Shown: positions 18,494 to 27,586, counted from the first letter of the stretch. The stretch: 64,000 bases of DNA from Gemmobacter sp. (GCF_034676705.1 NZ_JAUCBS010000013.1:1654501-1718500); one strand, 5' to 3'. Notes: generated by a model from the letters alone, not told the origin. Numbers and translations are program-made.

Positions 18494-19281
18494 CGCGCAA
18501 AATGCCCCGCATCACCCATATGGTCGGCGCCTCCGCACTGGCCCTCACACTTGCCGCACCGCTGGCGCTGGCCCCGGTGTTCACGACACCGGCCCATGCC
18601 TTCTTCGGTGGGTTTGGCCGGATCGTCTATGACCCGACCAACCACGCCGAGAACCTGCTGACCGCCGCCCGCACCCTTGAGCAGATCAACAACCAGATCG
18701 CCAGTCTCCAGAATGAGGCCCAGATGCTGATCAACCAGGCTCGCAACCTTGCGAGCCTGCCGTATTCCTCCCTCCAGCAGCTTCAGCAGAACGTCCAACG
18801 CACGCAGCAGCTTCTCGGGCAGGCGCAGAACATCGCCTTCGACGTGCAGAACATCGACCAGATGTTCCAGCAGGATTACGGCAATCTGTCTCTGACCGCG
18901 ACCGACCAGCAGCTCATCGCGGATGCGCGCAGCCGGTGGGAGAACACCGTCGGCGGCTTGCAGGACGCCATGCGCGTCCAGGCGGGTGTTGTCGGCAATA
19001 TCGATAGCAATCGCGCCGAGATGGCCGCGCTGGTCGGCCAGAGCCAGGGCGCGACCGGCGCGCTGCAAGCCACGCAGGCCGGCAACCAGCTTCTCGCCCT
19101 GCAATCGCAGCAGCTTTCGGATCTGATCGCGGTCATGTCGGCCAACGGCCGGGCCGAGGCGCTGATCGAGGCGGAGCGCGCGACCGCTGCCGAACAGGGC
19201 CGCATCCAGCGCGAGCGGTTCCTGACGCCGGGCACCGGCTACCAGCCCGGCAACGCGCAGATGTTCAACGGCAACAACTGA
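18490..19281 (+). CDS. trbJ: TrbJ, periplasmic VirB5-like transfer protein
   Basis: 263 residues with a long signal peptide ending TTPAHAFF, then an almost wholly helical, Gln-rich body (LQNEAQMLINQ, QQLQQNVQRTQQLLGQ) typical of TrbJ/VirB5 pilus-tip proteins. A degenerate copy of its C-terminal region is found at 24605-24710. Confidence 0.9.
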   Translation: MTRKMPRITHMVGASALALTLAAPLALAPVFTTPAHAFFGGFGRIVYDPTNHAENLLTAARTLEQINNQIASLQNEAQMLINQARNLASLPYSSLQQLQQNVQRTQQLLGQAQNIAFDVQNIDQMFQQDYGNLSLTATDQQLIADARSRWENTVGGLQDAMRVQAGVVGNIDSNRAEMAALVGQSQGATGALQATQAGNQLLALQSQQLSDLIAVMSANGRAEALIEAERATAAEQGRIQRERFLTPGTGYQPGNAQMFNGNN

Positions 19282-19294
19282 CGGGAGGCTCGCC

Positions 19295-19582
19295 ATGGAC
19301 GGCAAGATACTGGCCCGCCTCGGGGCCGTGGTGTTCGTCGCCATCGCCGTTACGGCGACCGCAATCGACATGGCGCGGAAGGACGAGCCTTCCGCGCCAA
19401 GGCCAGCATCGGCCCTCCAGCCCCCGGCCGATCCGCTGCGCGAAACCTTGCGCCGTTGCCAGCAGCGCGGCGAGGCGGCGGCGAATGACGCCGGCTGCCT
19501 CGCCGCCTGGGCTGAATCCCGCGACCGCTTCCTTGGCAGGACTCCTGCGCCCGAAGCTCCGCAGCAGACCGGAGGACAGTGA
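19295..19582 (+). CDS. trbK: Putative entry-exclusion protein TrbK-alt
   Basis: A 95-residue protein with one N-terminal membrane segment (LARLGAVVFVAIAVTATAI) and a Cys-pair region CQQRGEAAANDAGCLAAW, the pattern of the alternative TrbK family found between trbJ and trbL. Exclusion of redundant mating is the proposed family role. Confidence 0.85.
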   Translation: MDGKILARLGAVVFVAIAVTATAIDMARKDEPSAPRPASALQPPADPLRETLRRCQQRGEAAANDAGCLAAWAESRDRFLGRTPAPEAPQQTGGQ

Positions 19583-19585
19583 GCT

Positions 19586-20947
19586 ATGGGGGGAACGGGG
19601 GTCATCGACAACTTCCTGGGCATCTTCACCAGCTATATCGACAGCGGGTTCGGGCTGCTCGGCGGCGAAGTCGCCTTCATCGCCACGACGCTGATCGTCA
19701 TCGACGTGACGCTCGCCGCGCTCTTCTGGGCATGGGGCGCCGATGACGATGTGGTCGCGCGGCTGGTGAAAAAGACCCTTTCCGTCGGCGTCTTCGCCTA
19801 CATCATTTCCAACTGGAACAATCTCGCGCGGATCATCTTCGAGAGCTTCGCCGGCCTCGGCCTGATGGCCTCGGGCACCGGCTTTTCCGTCACCGATCTG
19901 ATGCGGCCGGGTCGCGTGGCGCAGACCGGCCTCGACGCGGGCCGTCCATTGCTCGAATCCGTTTCCGACCTGATGGGCTGGATCGCGGTTTTCGAGAATC
20001 TGGTCCAGATCGTCTGCCTTCTCTTTGCCTGGGCGCTGGTGATCCTTGCTTTCTTCATCCTGGCCATCCAGCTTTTCGTGACGCTGATCGAGTTCAAGCT
20101 GACCACGCTCGCCGGCTTCGTGCTGATCCCCTTCGGCCTTTTCGGCAAAACCGCCTTCATGGCCGAGAAGGTTCTGGGGAACGTGGTTTCTTCCGGTATC
20201 AAGGTGCTGGTGCTGTCGGTCATTATCGGCATCGGCTCGACGCTCTTCTCGCAATTCACAGCCGGTTTCGGTGGGGCGACCCCCACCGTGGACGACGCTA
20301 TGGCGATTGTTCTGGCAGCCCTGTCGCTGCTCGGCCTCGGCATCTTCGGTCCCGGCATCGCCAACGGCATTGTTTCGGGCGGACCCCAGCTTGGCGCAGG
20401 CGCAGCTGTGGGAACCGGGCTTGCGGTCGGCGGCGCGGCCATCGCCGCTGGCGGCGGGGCCATGCTTGCCGCCAAGGGCGGTGCCGCTGCCCTGTCCGGT
20501 GGAGCCGCTGCCGTTCGTGGCGGCGCGGCAACCGCAGGCGCTGCCTCCGCTGCCTATAGCGTCGGATCGCTCGGTCAGTCCGGTGCGGCTGGTGTTGCTG
20601 CCGGCATGGGCGGTTTGGCGCGCGCCGCTGGTTCCGCCGCTATCTCGCCCCTGAAACGCGCCGTCGCGCGTGCCGGTGAATCCGTCAAATCCAGCTTTTT
20701 CGATGGCGTGAAGGGCAGCTTCGGGGCCAGCGGCGGCAGTTCCACCATGGGAACGGTCGGCGGCGCAAGCGCCGAACCCGCAGCCGCGCCATCCAACCCG
20801 GCCGGCAGCTCTCCGGCTTGGGCGCAGCGGATGCAGCGCCGGCAGGCCCTCAATCATGGCACCACCATGACCGCCCATGCCGTCCGCTCCGGCGACAGCC
20901 ACGGCTCCGGTTCCTCCGTCAACCTTTCCGAAAGTGACCGCTCATGA
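19586..20947 (+). CDS. trbL: TrbL, polytopic VirB6-type channel protein
   Basis: 453 residues. Six or so membrane segments in the first 270 residues (for example LVQIVCLLFAWALVILAFFI), then a low-complexity Gly/Ala-rich stretch (residues about 270-360) and a hydrophilic tail ending LSESDRS. This is the TrbL layout. Overlaps trbF by four bases. Confidence 0.92.
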   Translation: MGGTGVIDNFLGIFTSYIDSGFGLLGGEVAFIATTLIVIDVTLAALFWAWGADDDVVARLVKKTLSVGVFAYIISNWNNLARIIFESFAGLGLMASGTGFSVTDLMRPGRVAQTGLDAGRPLLESVSDLMGWIAVFENLVQIVCLLFAWALVILAFFILAIQLFVTLIEFKLTTLAGFVLIPFGLFGKTAFMAEKVLGNVVSSGIKVLVLSVIIGIGSTLFSQFTAGFGGATPTVDDAMAIVLAALSLLGLGIFGPGIANGIVSGGPQLGAGAAVGTGLAVGGAAIAAGGGAMLAAKGGAAALSGGAAAVRGGAATAGAASAAYSVGSLGQSGAAGVAAGMGGLARAAGSAAISPLKRAVARAGESVKSSFFDGVKGSFGASGGSSTMGTVGGASAEPAAAPSNPAGSSPAWAQRMQRRQALNHGTTMTAHAVRSGDSHGSGSSVNLSESDRS

Positions 20948-21633
20948 GCATCTTCAAACGACCAGCAACCCATTACGGCAAGACGCCGGAACCCGAGACG
21001 CCCTATCAGCGCGCCGCGCAAGTCTGGGACGAGCGTATCGGCTCGGCTCGCGTGCAGGCGCGGAACTGGCGGCTCATGGCCTTCGGCTCGCTGATCCTGT
21101 CTGTCGGCTTCGCTTCGGCATTGGTCTGGCAATCGGCGCGCGGCACCGTGGTGCCTTGGGTTGTTCAGGTGGACAATCTCGGTCAGGCGCAAACCGTCGC
21201 GCCCGCCAATGCCGACTATCGCCCGACCGATCCGCAGATTGCTTTCCATCTTAGCCGATTCATTGAGCAGGTCCGCGCGATCCCGGCCGACGCCATCATT
21301 GTCCGCCAGAACTGGCTTCGCGCCTATGAATGGACCACGGATCGCGGCGCGGCGGCGCTGAACGATTATGCCCGCGCCAATGACCCCTTCACCAAGGTTG
21401 GCCGCCAGCAGATCGCCGTCGAAGTGTCATCGGTCATCCGGGCATCGCCGGATTCCTTCCGGGTGTCGTGGGTGGAGCGGCACTACGAGAACGGCCAGCT
21501 TTCCACTACGGAACGATGGACCGCCATCCTGACCATCGTGATCCAGACCCCGCGCGATGCCGAGCGACTGCGCGCCAATCCGCTCGGCATCTACGTCAAT
21601 GCAATTTCGTGGTCGCGGGAGATGAGCCAATGA
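20944..21633 (+). CDS. trbF: TrbF, VirB8-type inner-membrane scaffold
   Basis: 229 residues: short cytoplasmic part with ETPYQRAAQVWDERIGSARVQ, one membrane segment (LMAFGSLILSVGFASALVW) and a periplasmic NTF2-like VirB8 domain ending NAISWSREMSQ. Its TGA (21631-21633) overlaps an ATG at 21630 that would be the trbG start if the downstream insert were absent. Confidence 0.92.
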   Translation: MSIFKRPATHYGKTPEPETPYQRAAQVWDERIGSARVQARNWRLMAFGSLILSVGFASALVWQSARGTVVPWVVQVDNLGQAQTVAPANADYRPTDPQIAFHLSRFIEQVRAIPADAIIVRQNWLRAYEWTTDRGAAALNDYARANDPFTKVGRQQIAVEVSSVIRASPDSFRVSWVERHYENGQLSTTERWTAILTIVIQTPRDAERLRANPLGIYVNAISWSREMSQ

Positions 21634-21634
21634 A

Positions 21635-22045
21635 AGCCTCAGCTTGCATCAATCACCTCGCTGATCTTTCCCTCGGAGATCATGAAGAACGAGGTGCCCG
21701 TCATCTTGATCTCCTGCCCGGCCTTCCAGCCATTGGGCAGGTCGGTTTTGACCTTGGCGCGATAGCCGATGCGCACGGCTGCACGGTCGTCTATCGCGAT
21801 ACAGTCGAGGATCGTCTGTTCTCTTTCAGCAAACAACTGGACGCCCTGTTCCGCCAGCGCGCGAAATGCCTCGATCCCGTGCGTTTCGTTCGTCGTCTCT
21901 CCGTTCGATCTGTTGATAAACCGAACGTCGTCCGACAGGCAGTCGAGCATCGCCTGAACATTCATCCTGTTGTAGGCGTCGATATACCGGGCAACAATCG
22001 TCGGCACAGAATCCATTCTGTCGGTTCCTCCTTACTGATCCTGAA
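21635..22045. mobile_element. 411-bp insert carrying a SnoaL-like gene inside the trbG start
   Basis: Bases 21635-22041 plus one copy of TGAA separate two TGAA tetranucleotides (21631-21634 and 22042-22045). Removing 21635-22045 gives ATGAAGTCGCTAACC read directly from the trbF overlap, which encodes an ordinary lipoprotein signal peptide MKSLTYAIFATAFAITLAGC. The insert has no transposase and no convincing terminal inverted repeats. Its length is a multiple of three, so the trbG frame stays open across it. That it is an insertion is an inference from this reconstruction. Confidence 0.65.
21639..22016 (-). CDS. SnoaL-like / NTF2-fold protein inside the trb operon
   Basis: 125 residues. VARYIDAYNRMNVQAMLDCLSDDVRFINRSNGE and a conserved ending TSFFMISEGKISEVIDAS are typical of SnoaL-like polyketide-cyclase/nuclear-transport-factor-2 folds, which bind or isomerise small hydrophobic molecules. 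It runs against the trb operon and has its own strong AAGGAGGA site, so it is a real, separately expressed gene. No partner gene is near; the substrate is unknown. Confidence 0.8.
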   Translation of the reverse strand: MDSVPTIVARYIDAYNRMNVQAMLDCLSDDVRFINRSNGETTNETHGIEAFRALAEQGVQLFAEREQTILDCIAIDDRAAVRIGYRAKVKTDLPNGWKAGQEIKMTGTSFFMISEGKISEVIDAS

Positions 22046-23033
22046 GTCGCTAACCTATGCGATTTTTGCGACGGCGTTTGCAATTACTTTGGCAGGCTGC
22101 GCGACCAACCGGACGCCGCAATTCAGCTACGACGCCAGCGTGCCGCCGCTGCCAACCATGCAGGCGGCGGCAACCGACAACACGCCTCGGCCGCTGCATG
22201 TGCCCCCGGCATGGACCGTGGCGCGCGGCGGCACCGCCGCCGGCACGCCGACCGGCCGCGTTGAGAACGCCAATGCCGCCGCCCGCGTCGAGCCGCGGCG
22301 GGAAGGCTACTACAACGCCATCCAGATATATCCGTGGTCGGAAGGCGCGCTCTATCAGGTCTATGCCGCAGTCGGGCAGATCACCACCATTGCGCTGGAG
22401 CCGGGCGAGAGCCTGACAGGCGCGGGGCCGATCGCGGCCGGCGATACGACAAGGTGGATTATTGGCGACACCGAGAGCGGCAGCGGCGCAAACCGCCGTG
22501 TCCATATCCTCGTGAAGCCCACGCGGCCGGACATTTCCACCAACCTTGTCGTCACCACCGACCGGCGCACCTACATGATCGAGCTGCGCGCGCGGGAATC
22601 GCTCTACATGCCGGCCGTGGCATGGGCCTATCCGGCACCGCCTGCCGGCCAGCGCCAGACGGTCCCGGTCGCGCCGATCATTCCGGCCGAGGCAGCGCGG
22701 AACTATCGCTACGCCTTGCAGGTGCAGGGCGACAGCCCGCCATGGCGGCCGGTTTCCGTCTTCGACGATGGACGCCGCGTCTATGTCGTTTTCCCGGCCG
22801 GGATCGTGCAGGGCGAAATGCCGCCGATCTTCGTGCTTGGCGCGAACGGCGAGCCGCAGATCGTCAATTCCCGCATCCACCAGAACGTCCTGATCGTGGA
22901 CCGCCTGTTCGGCGCGGCCGAGCTGCGCCTTGGCAGCGGCAATCGCCAGCAGGTCGTCAGGATCGTTCGCACCAACCCGACGCAGGCCGCCGCCGCGCAG
23001 CCCGCCAGCGCGACCGGAGACACCCCGTCATGA
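22041..23033 (+). CDS. trbG: TrbG, VirB9-type outer-membrane channel protein, start displaced by insert
   Basis: Forms the periplasmic/outer-membrane part of the channel with TrbI. From 22041 the product would be about 330 residues, the normal length, with lipobox LAGC near residue 20, the TrbG/VirB9 repeats (YYNAIQIYPWSEGALYQVYAAVGQ; the domain end with VNSRIHQNVLIVDRLFGAAELRLG). The codon at 22041 is CTG where the ancestral gene probably had ATG at 21630. The frame is open back to that ATG, giving a long N-terminal extension that would bury the signal peptide. Whether TrbG is still made and lipidated is uncertain. Confidence 0.8.
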   Translation: MKSLTYAIFATAFAITLAGCATNRTPQFSYDASVPPLPTMQAAATDNTPRPLHVPPAWTVARGGTAAGTPTGRVENANAAARVEPRREGYYNAIQIYPWSEGALYQVYAAVGQITTIALEPGESLTGAGPIAAGDTTRWIIGDTESGSGANRRVHILVKPTRPDISTNLVVTTDRRTYMIELRARESLYMPAVAWAYPAPPAGQRQTVPVAPIIPAEAARNYRYALQVQGDSPPWRPVSVFDDGRRVYVVFPAGIVQGEMPPIFVLGANGEPQIVNSRIHQNVLIVDRLFGAAELRLGSGNRQQVVRIVRTNPTQAAAAQPASATGDTPS

Positions 23034-24166
23034 GCGACAATACCATCACCGACACCATCGCACCCATGCGCCTGCGCGCCGAGCCGCCCCGCGTTACGCG
23101 CCTGTCCCGCAAGATGCTGGCAGGCGTCGGGGCCGTCGCGCTTCTCGGCATCGGCGGGGCGCTGATCTACGCGCTCCAGACCCGCGATGCAGGACCGGGC
23201 GGCGACGAACTCTATTCGACCGAGAACCGGCCCACGGCGGACGGCCTGTCCGGCCTGCCGAGCGACTATAGCGGGCCGGCGCTCGGCCCGGCGCTGCCCG
23301 GCGACCTCGGCCGCCCGATCCTCGACGCGCAGAATCGGGGACAGCCCATTGTAACGCCGGCAATCACGACGCCCGCCGTCGATCCAGAGGAAGAACGCCG
23401 CAGGGCCGAGGAAGAAGCCGCGCGCTTGAGCAACGTCTTTTTCCAGTCCGGCCCGCGCACGGGATCGCCGGCAGGAACGGCCATGCCCGGCCTTGCCGGT
23501 CTTGGCCTCGGCGGGCAGCCCGCGACACAGGATCGCCACGCGGCGTTTCTCAACGGGCCGGTGGACCGGCAGACCGTCGCCCCGGATCGCGTCGTGCCGC
23601 CGGCATCACCCTATATCCTTCAGGCCGGGGCCGTGATCCCGGCCGCGCTCATCACCGGCATCCGTTCCGACCTTCCGGGCCAGATCACCGCACAGGTGAC
23701 GGAGAACGTCTATGACAGCCCCAGCGGCTCGCTGTTGCTGATCCCGCAGGGCACGCGCATCATCGGCCAATACGATGACGGCGTGACCTTCGGCCAGCGC
23801 AGGGTGCTCTTGGTGTGGAACCGCCTGATCCTGCCGGGCGGCCGCTCCATCGTCCTTGAGCGCCTGCCGGGCGCGGACGCCAGCGGCTATGCCGGACTGG
23901 AGGATGGCGTCGATTATCATTGGTGGGATCTGATGAAGGCCGCAGGGCTGTCCACGCTGCTCGCAGTCGGCACGGAGCTGGCGACCAGCGACGAGGACCG
24001 GCTGATCCGCGCCATCCGCGACGGGGCGCAGGATACCGTCAATCAGGCCGGCCAGCAGATCGTCCAGCGCCAGTTGCAGGTCGCGCCGACGCTCACCATC
24101 CGGCCGGGCTTCCCGGTCAGGATCATCGTCACCCGCGATCTTGTGTTCGAGCCGGCAGGAGGTTGA
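23030..24166 (+). CDS. trbI: TrbI, VirB10-type channel protein
   Basis: 378 residues with one membrane segment (MLAGVGAVALLGIGGALIYAL), a Pro-rich periplasmic linker with an EEERRRAEEEAARL helix and the VirB10 beta-barrel domain (AGAVIPAALITGIRSDLPGQ; LLIPQGTRIIGQYD; PGFPVRIIVTRDLVF). Spans both membranes and couples ATP use to channel gating. ATG at 23030 overlaps the trbG stop. Confidence 0.92.
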   Translation: MSDNTITDTIAPMRLRAEPPRVTRLSRKMLAGVGAVALLGIGGALIYALQTRDAGPGGDELYSTENRPTADGLSGLPSDYSGPALGPALPGDLGRPILDAQNRGQPIVTPAITTPAVDPEEERRRAEEEAARLSNVFFQSGPRTGSPAGTAMPGLAGLGLGGQPATQDRHAAFLNGPVDRQTVAPDRVVPPASPYILQAGAVIPAALITGIRSDLPGQITAQVTENVYDSPSGSLLLIPQGTRIIGQYDDGVTFGQRRVLLVWNRLILPGGRSIVLERLPGADASGYAGLEDGVDYHWWDLMKAAGLSTLLAVGTELATSDEDRLIRAIRDGAQDTVNQAGQQIVQRQLQVAPTLTIRPGFPVRIIVTRDLVFEPAGG

Positions 24167-24168
24167 CC

Positions 24169-24405
24169 ATGACCAAGCTGAAACTCGGCCCACTCCCCGA
24201 CGACAAGCCCGTGAAGGTGACGGTGGAACTGCCCGCGCCGCTTCACCGCGATCTGGTCGCCTATGCCGAGGTGCTGGCCCGCGAGAGCGGCCAGCCCGTC
24301 GCCGATCCCGTCAGGCTGATTGTGCCCATGCTGGAGCGGTTCATCGCCACGGATCGCGGTGAAGCCAAGGCTCGGCGTGCCCAACAGCACGCCAAGACAG
24401 CTTAA
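24169..24405 (+). CDS. DUF2274 protein ending the trb operon
   Basis: A 78-residue hydrophilic protein, KLKLGPLPDDKPVKVTVELP then LHRDLVAYAEVLARESG, two bases after trbI. DUF2274 proteins regularly follow trbI in alphaproteobacterial trb operons; the fold looks like a ribbon-helix-helix protein (inference). Function is unknown. Confidence 0.85.
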   Translation: MTKLKLGPLPDDKPVKVTVELPAPLHRDLVAYAEVLARESGQPVADPVRLIVPMLERFIATDRGEAKARRAQQHAKTA

Positions 24406-24454
24406 GTAATGATACGCGATGATGACGTTTGCTCGGTGTGCCGGGCCAGCAAAC

Positions 24455-24712
24455 AGTTCAGTTGATCGAGGGGCCAGTTGCCAAGATCTCCTGGCGATCG
24501 GGCCACGAAGCGCGCTCCGCTCTTTGTCGAGGTCGGGCGCTGGCAACTGTGTATCCTAGGTCATCTGCCGGTGTGTGTGTCGACCTTAGTTGTCCAGCCA
24601 GAATGACACCGGCGCGCTGCAAGCGACCCAGGTCGACAACCAGCTTCTCGCTACGCAAAGCCAGCAGCTTTCCGACCTGAGCTCGCTCATGTCGGGCAAT
24701 GGCTGAACTGCC
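24455..24712 (+). pseudogene. Degenerate trbC-trbD-trbJ remnants
   Basis: Three short stretches, in operon order, resemble parts of the trb genes in this window: 24460-24489 resembles trbC (ATCGAGGGGCCAGTTGCCAA), 24505-24543 the trbD end (TTTGTCGAGGTCGGGCGC), and 24605-24710 the trbJ segment for GALQATQ-NQLLA-QSQQLSDL. They are collapsed by internal deletions and carry stops. The whole 24406-24807 gap holds no other gene I can see. Confidence 0.6.
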
Positions 24713-24807
24713 CGTCGTATTGGGCATTTCGCGATAGGGGGTTCGCCACAAAAGCATTGACCGTACTGGAAGTTGTAGAGACACTCGTGGTTGTTTCCGG
24801 GGGGCAG

Positions 24808-26691
24808 ATGATGCGTTTAGTTGGTCTTACAGTTGAGAATTTTCGTTGTTACTCAGCACCTGTCACGGTGCGCTTTGGTAACCTGACCGCGCTCGTTGGT
24901 AGAAATGACGTAGGTAAATCTACCCTCATGGACGCGCTGGCGATCTTCTTTGAGACTGCTTCGCCTGATAAGGACGACGCCTGCAAGGCAGGTGATCCGA
25001 AACAGATGCGCATAACATGCGAATTCGATCAGCTTCCTGAACAGCTGGTAGTGGATGCTGAATTTCCTACCACGCTCTCTGGTGAGTATCTTCTGAGTGC
25101 GAATGGAACGCTCGTCATTCGGAAGACCTACAATGGAAGTCTAGGGACGCCGAAGATTACTGCGATCGAAGCCTTGGCGGACCATCCGACGGCAGCGGGG
25201 TATAGCGACCTTCTCACTCTCAAAAAGGCCGAACTTGCCAAGCGGGCGGCCGATCAAGGTGTAAATTTGGATGGCGTGGACAAGAGGGCGAACGCTCTCG
25301 TGCGAGCGGCGATCTGGCAGAGCTGTGGCGACCTCAAACTAGCAACGGCCGCGGTGTCGCTGGATGCAGAGGGAAGCAAACAGGTCTGGGCCGAGTTACA
25401 GCAATACCTGCCGACATTTGCGCTATTTAAGTCAGATCGAGCTAGTACGGATCAGGATGCGGAAGCTCAAGACCCTCTGAAGGCCGCAATCAGAGAGGCG
25501 ATCAAGGCCGTCGAACCGAAATTGCAAGAAGTTCGAGATTATGTTGAAAGTGAGGTAAAGAAAATTGCTGCTGCGACTGTAGATAAATTGCGGGAAATGG
25601 ATGCATCCGTTGCTGAAACCCTAAACCCAGTCATAGCGACTAAAAAATGGGATACGTTGTTTTCTACGAGTATTACAGGTGATGAGGGTATTCCTCTCAA
25701 TAAACGTGGGAGCGGCGTGAAGCGCCTCGTTCTTCTCAATTTTTTTCGTGCGAAAGCTGAGAAGTCCGCAGCGGAAAAAAGCTCATCTTCGGTGATCTAT
25801 GCCATCGAGGAACCCGAAACCAGCCAGCATCCTAGAAACCAACGCCTGTTATTGAACGCTCTTCGGGAACTCTCAGATGGGGACGGTAAGCAAGTCATAG
25901 TCACCACGCATACTCCCATGCTGGCTCGTTATCTGGACGAGACTGATCTTCGCTTCATCCAGCGGGGAGAAGATGGAATTCGTTTGATCAGCGAAGGTAG
26001 CGAAGCGACCTCGGCTGAGATTGCAAAATCGCTTGGAGTGCTTCCTGACCACAATGTGAAGATCTTCATCGGTGTCGAAGGTCCGCATGATATTTCGTTT
26101 CTCAAAGGTGTGTCGCGGGTACTCATCGCCGCAGGCGAAGATGTGCCCGACCTCGAACAGCTCGAATTAGATGGTGAGCTCATTTTCGTGCCCCTCGGGG
26201 GCAGTAATTTAGCTTTATGGGCTTCACGGCTGGCTCCGTTCAACAGACCAGAGTTTCACATTTGTGATCGCGATAATCCACCGCCAGGTCAACCAAAGTA
26301 TGTGGATCATATGAATGCGGTTAACGCCCGTGCCGGATGCCGTGCTGTGGCAACCCAAAAACGTGAGTTGGAGAGTTACCTACACCATGAGGCTATTTGT
26401 GAAGCCTACGCCCTGAACCAAATAAACATCGCCTTTGGGGTGCCTTTTGGCGATTTCGATGATGTCCCCCAAATTGTGGCGCAGGCGGTCCAAGCGGTTA
26501 ATGGTGCTGACCCTTGGGGCAACCTTGACGAGGAGAAGCGTCGGAAAAAGGAAAGCGCAGCGAAGCGCTATCTCAACAACACGGCGATATCTCGGATGAC
26601 CGTCGATAGGCTAGCCGTAGCAGACCCTCAGAATGAGATCAGAGGTTGGCTTGCTACGATTTCACAAATGATGGTCGCGGGTGCTGCGTAA
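24808..26691 (+). CDS. OLD-family ATPase/TOPRIM nuclease (GajA-like)
   Basis: 627 residues from ATG at 24808 (GGGGGGCAG precedes; a TTG at 24757 is a poorer choice). N-terminal ABC-type ATPase: Walker A GRNDVGKST at residues 31-39, Walker B VIYAIEEPE near 329-337, and the TTHTP switch after it. C-terminal TOPRIM: FIGVEGPHD near 418-426, ICDRDN near 486-490 and KRELESYL. This is the OLD layout, as in GajA of Gabija and the P2 OLD protein, which cut DNA and block phages. No UvrD-type GajB is next to it; instead two genes of a HamAB-like type follow 40 bases on. The base composition is clearly less GC-rich than the trb genes. Confidence 0.8.
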   Translation: MMRLVGLTVENFRCYSAPVTVRFGNLTALVGRNDVGKSTLMDALAIFFETASPDKDDACKAGDPKQMRITCEFDQLPEQLVVDAEFPTTLSGEYLLSANGTLVIRKTYNGSLGTPKITAIEALADHPTAAGYSDLLTLKKAELAKRAADQGVNLDGVDKRANALVRAAIWQSCGDLKLATAAVSLDAEGSKQVWAELQQYLPTFALFKSDRASTDQDAEAQDPLKAAIREAIKAVEPKLQEVRDYVESEVKKIAAATVDKLREMDASVAETLNPVIATKKWDTLFSTSITGDEGIPLNKRGSGVKRLVLLNFFRAKAEKSAAEKSSSSVIYAIEEPETSQHPRNQRLLLNALRELSDGDGKQVIVTTHTPMLARYLDETDLRFIQRGEDGIRLISEGSEATSAEIAKSLGVLPDHNVKIFIGVEGPHDISFLKGVSRVLIAAGEDVPDLEQLELDGELIFVPLGGSNLALWASRLAPFNRPEFHICDRDNPPPGQPKYVDHMNAVNARAGCRAVATQKRELESYLHHEAICEAYALNQINIAFGVPFGDFDDVPQIVAQAVQAVNGADPWGNLDEEKRRKKESAAKRYLNNTAISRMTVDRLAVADPQNEIRGWLATISQMMVAGAA

Positions 26692-26731
26692 TCATTCTAG
26701 CTAGCGACGGACTGCCTCGGGCGAAAACCAT

Positions 26732-27586
26732 ATGCCACTGTCTATAAATCCCTCTCCAACTACAGAATGTAATTTTTCGGAATGGATAATTGGCAAAAAA
26801 AATCGTGCCAAGCTGATCGAAATTATCGCCTATCTCTATTTGCGACAGGAGGAAAACGCTCAGCGAGTGATCAATGCTTTGGAACCGCGACGGCGCGTTT
26901 CAAAAGGCAGGGTCGCTCAGAATGTCGTGAGGAAGCTGACGGCTCCGCGTGCCGAAGACGTTGAGCTTTTCCGGTCGGGAACCGACGAACAGAAGGAGGC
27001 GGCAAGAAAGCGGATAAGGACATCCGTTATTCACCGGGACGGACTGTTATTTCAGCATATCTCCTGGGTTGCGGCGCGGCTAGCTCTTCCGAACGGCTAT
27101 ATGACATCGCCTCATGTCCGACAGGCAGACAAGGGATTCGACGGCTTTATAATCGAACTGGAAGATGGTGGGCGCGAGATCAAGCGCATTGTGCTTTGTG
27201 AGGACAAGGCTTCGAAATCGCCGCGCAGCCTTATAAGCTCCAGCGTATGGCCCGAGATCGGAACTATTCTGTGCGGTGATCGCGATGATGAAATCCTCGC
27301 CGACCTCGTAACCTTGCTAAAGAGTGTCCCTGACATCGATGCTGAGGCAGCGGTCGACGAAATGTTTTGGGAAGGTGCTCGCGAGTTCAGAGTTGCCGTG
27401 GCCACCGGCGAAGATCAGCGCAAGGCCGGAAATTTTCTGCATATCATAGCTGGTTTTGAAACGGTCGCTGGTGGTGAGCTCGAAAGTCGCACGGCCGGAG
27501 TGCTGGCTTTCGAGGACGTGCGCAAAGGGTTAGCTCTTCTCGCCGGCGAGGTGGCGGCTAAAATCCAGGAGATCGCCGGTGTTTGA
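26732..27586 (+). CDS. HamA-like nuclease candidate (DUF1837 / PD-(D/E)XK type)
   Basis: 284 residues. GFDGF (Asp137) and VLCEDKAS (Glu157, Lys159) form a D...ExK set like the PD-(D/E)XK nuclease site and like the HamA effector of Hachiman. The gene directly precedes, and overlaps by 8 bases, an SF2 helicase gene, which is the hamA-hamB arrangement. The rest of the sequence is not one I can place with certainty, so assignment to HamA rests on the motif, size and partner. ATG at 26732. Confidence 0.55.
   Translation: MPLSINPSPTTECNFSEWIIGKKNRAKLIEIIAYLYLRQEENAQRVINALEPRRRVSKGRVAQNVVRKLTAPRAEDVELFRSGTDEQKEAARKRIRTSVIHRDGLLFQHISWVAARLALPNGYMTSPHVRQADKGFDGFIIELEDGGREIKRIVLCEDKASKSPRSLISSSVWPEIGTILCGDRDDEILADLVTLLKSVPDIDAEAAVDEMFWEGAREFRVAVATGEDQRKAGNFLHIIAGFETVAGGELESRTAGVLAFEDVRKGLALLAGEVAAKIQEIAGV

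Noticed and set aside
19265..20902. A 545-codon open frame on the minus strand opposite trbL, and similar long frames opposite trbE, the MFS gene and others.
   Set aside because: Low-complexity or charged translations, no domains, and complete trb or MFS genes on the other strand; they are shadows of high-GC coding sequence.
21468..22040. Long N-terminal extension of TrbG beginning inside trbF.
   Set aside because: It translates trbF out of frame and then the antisense of the SnoaL gene; TrbG-like sequence begins only at about 22041.
24808..26691. Assignment as classical Gabija (GajA).
   Set aside because: No UvrD-type GajB gene is adjacent; the neighbouring helicase is Ski2-like with a nuclease candidate between.
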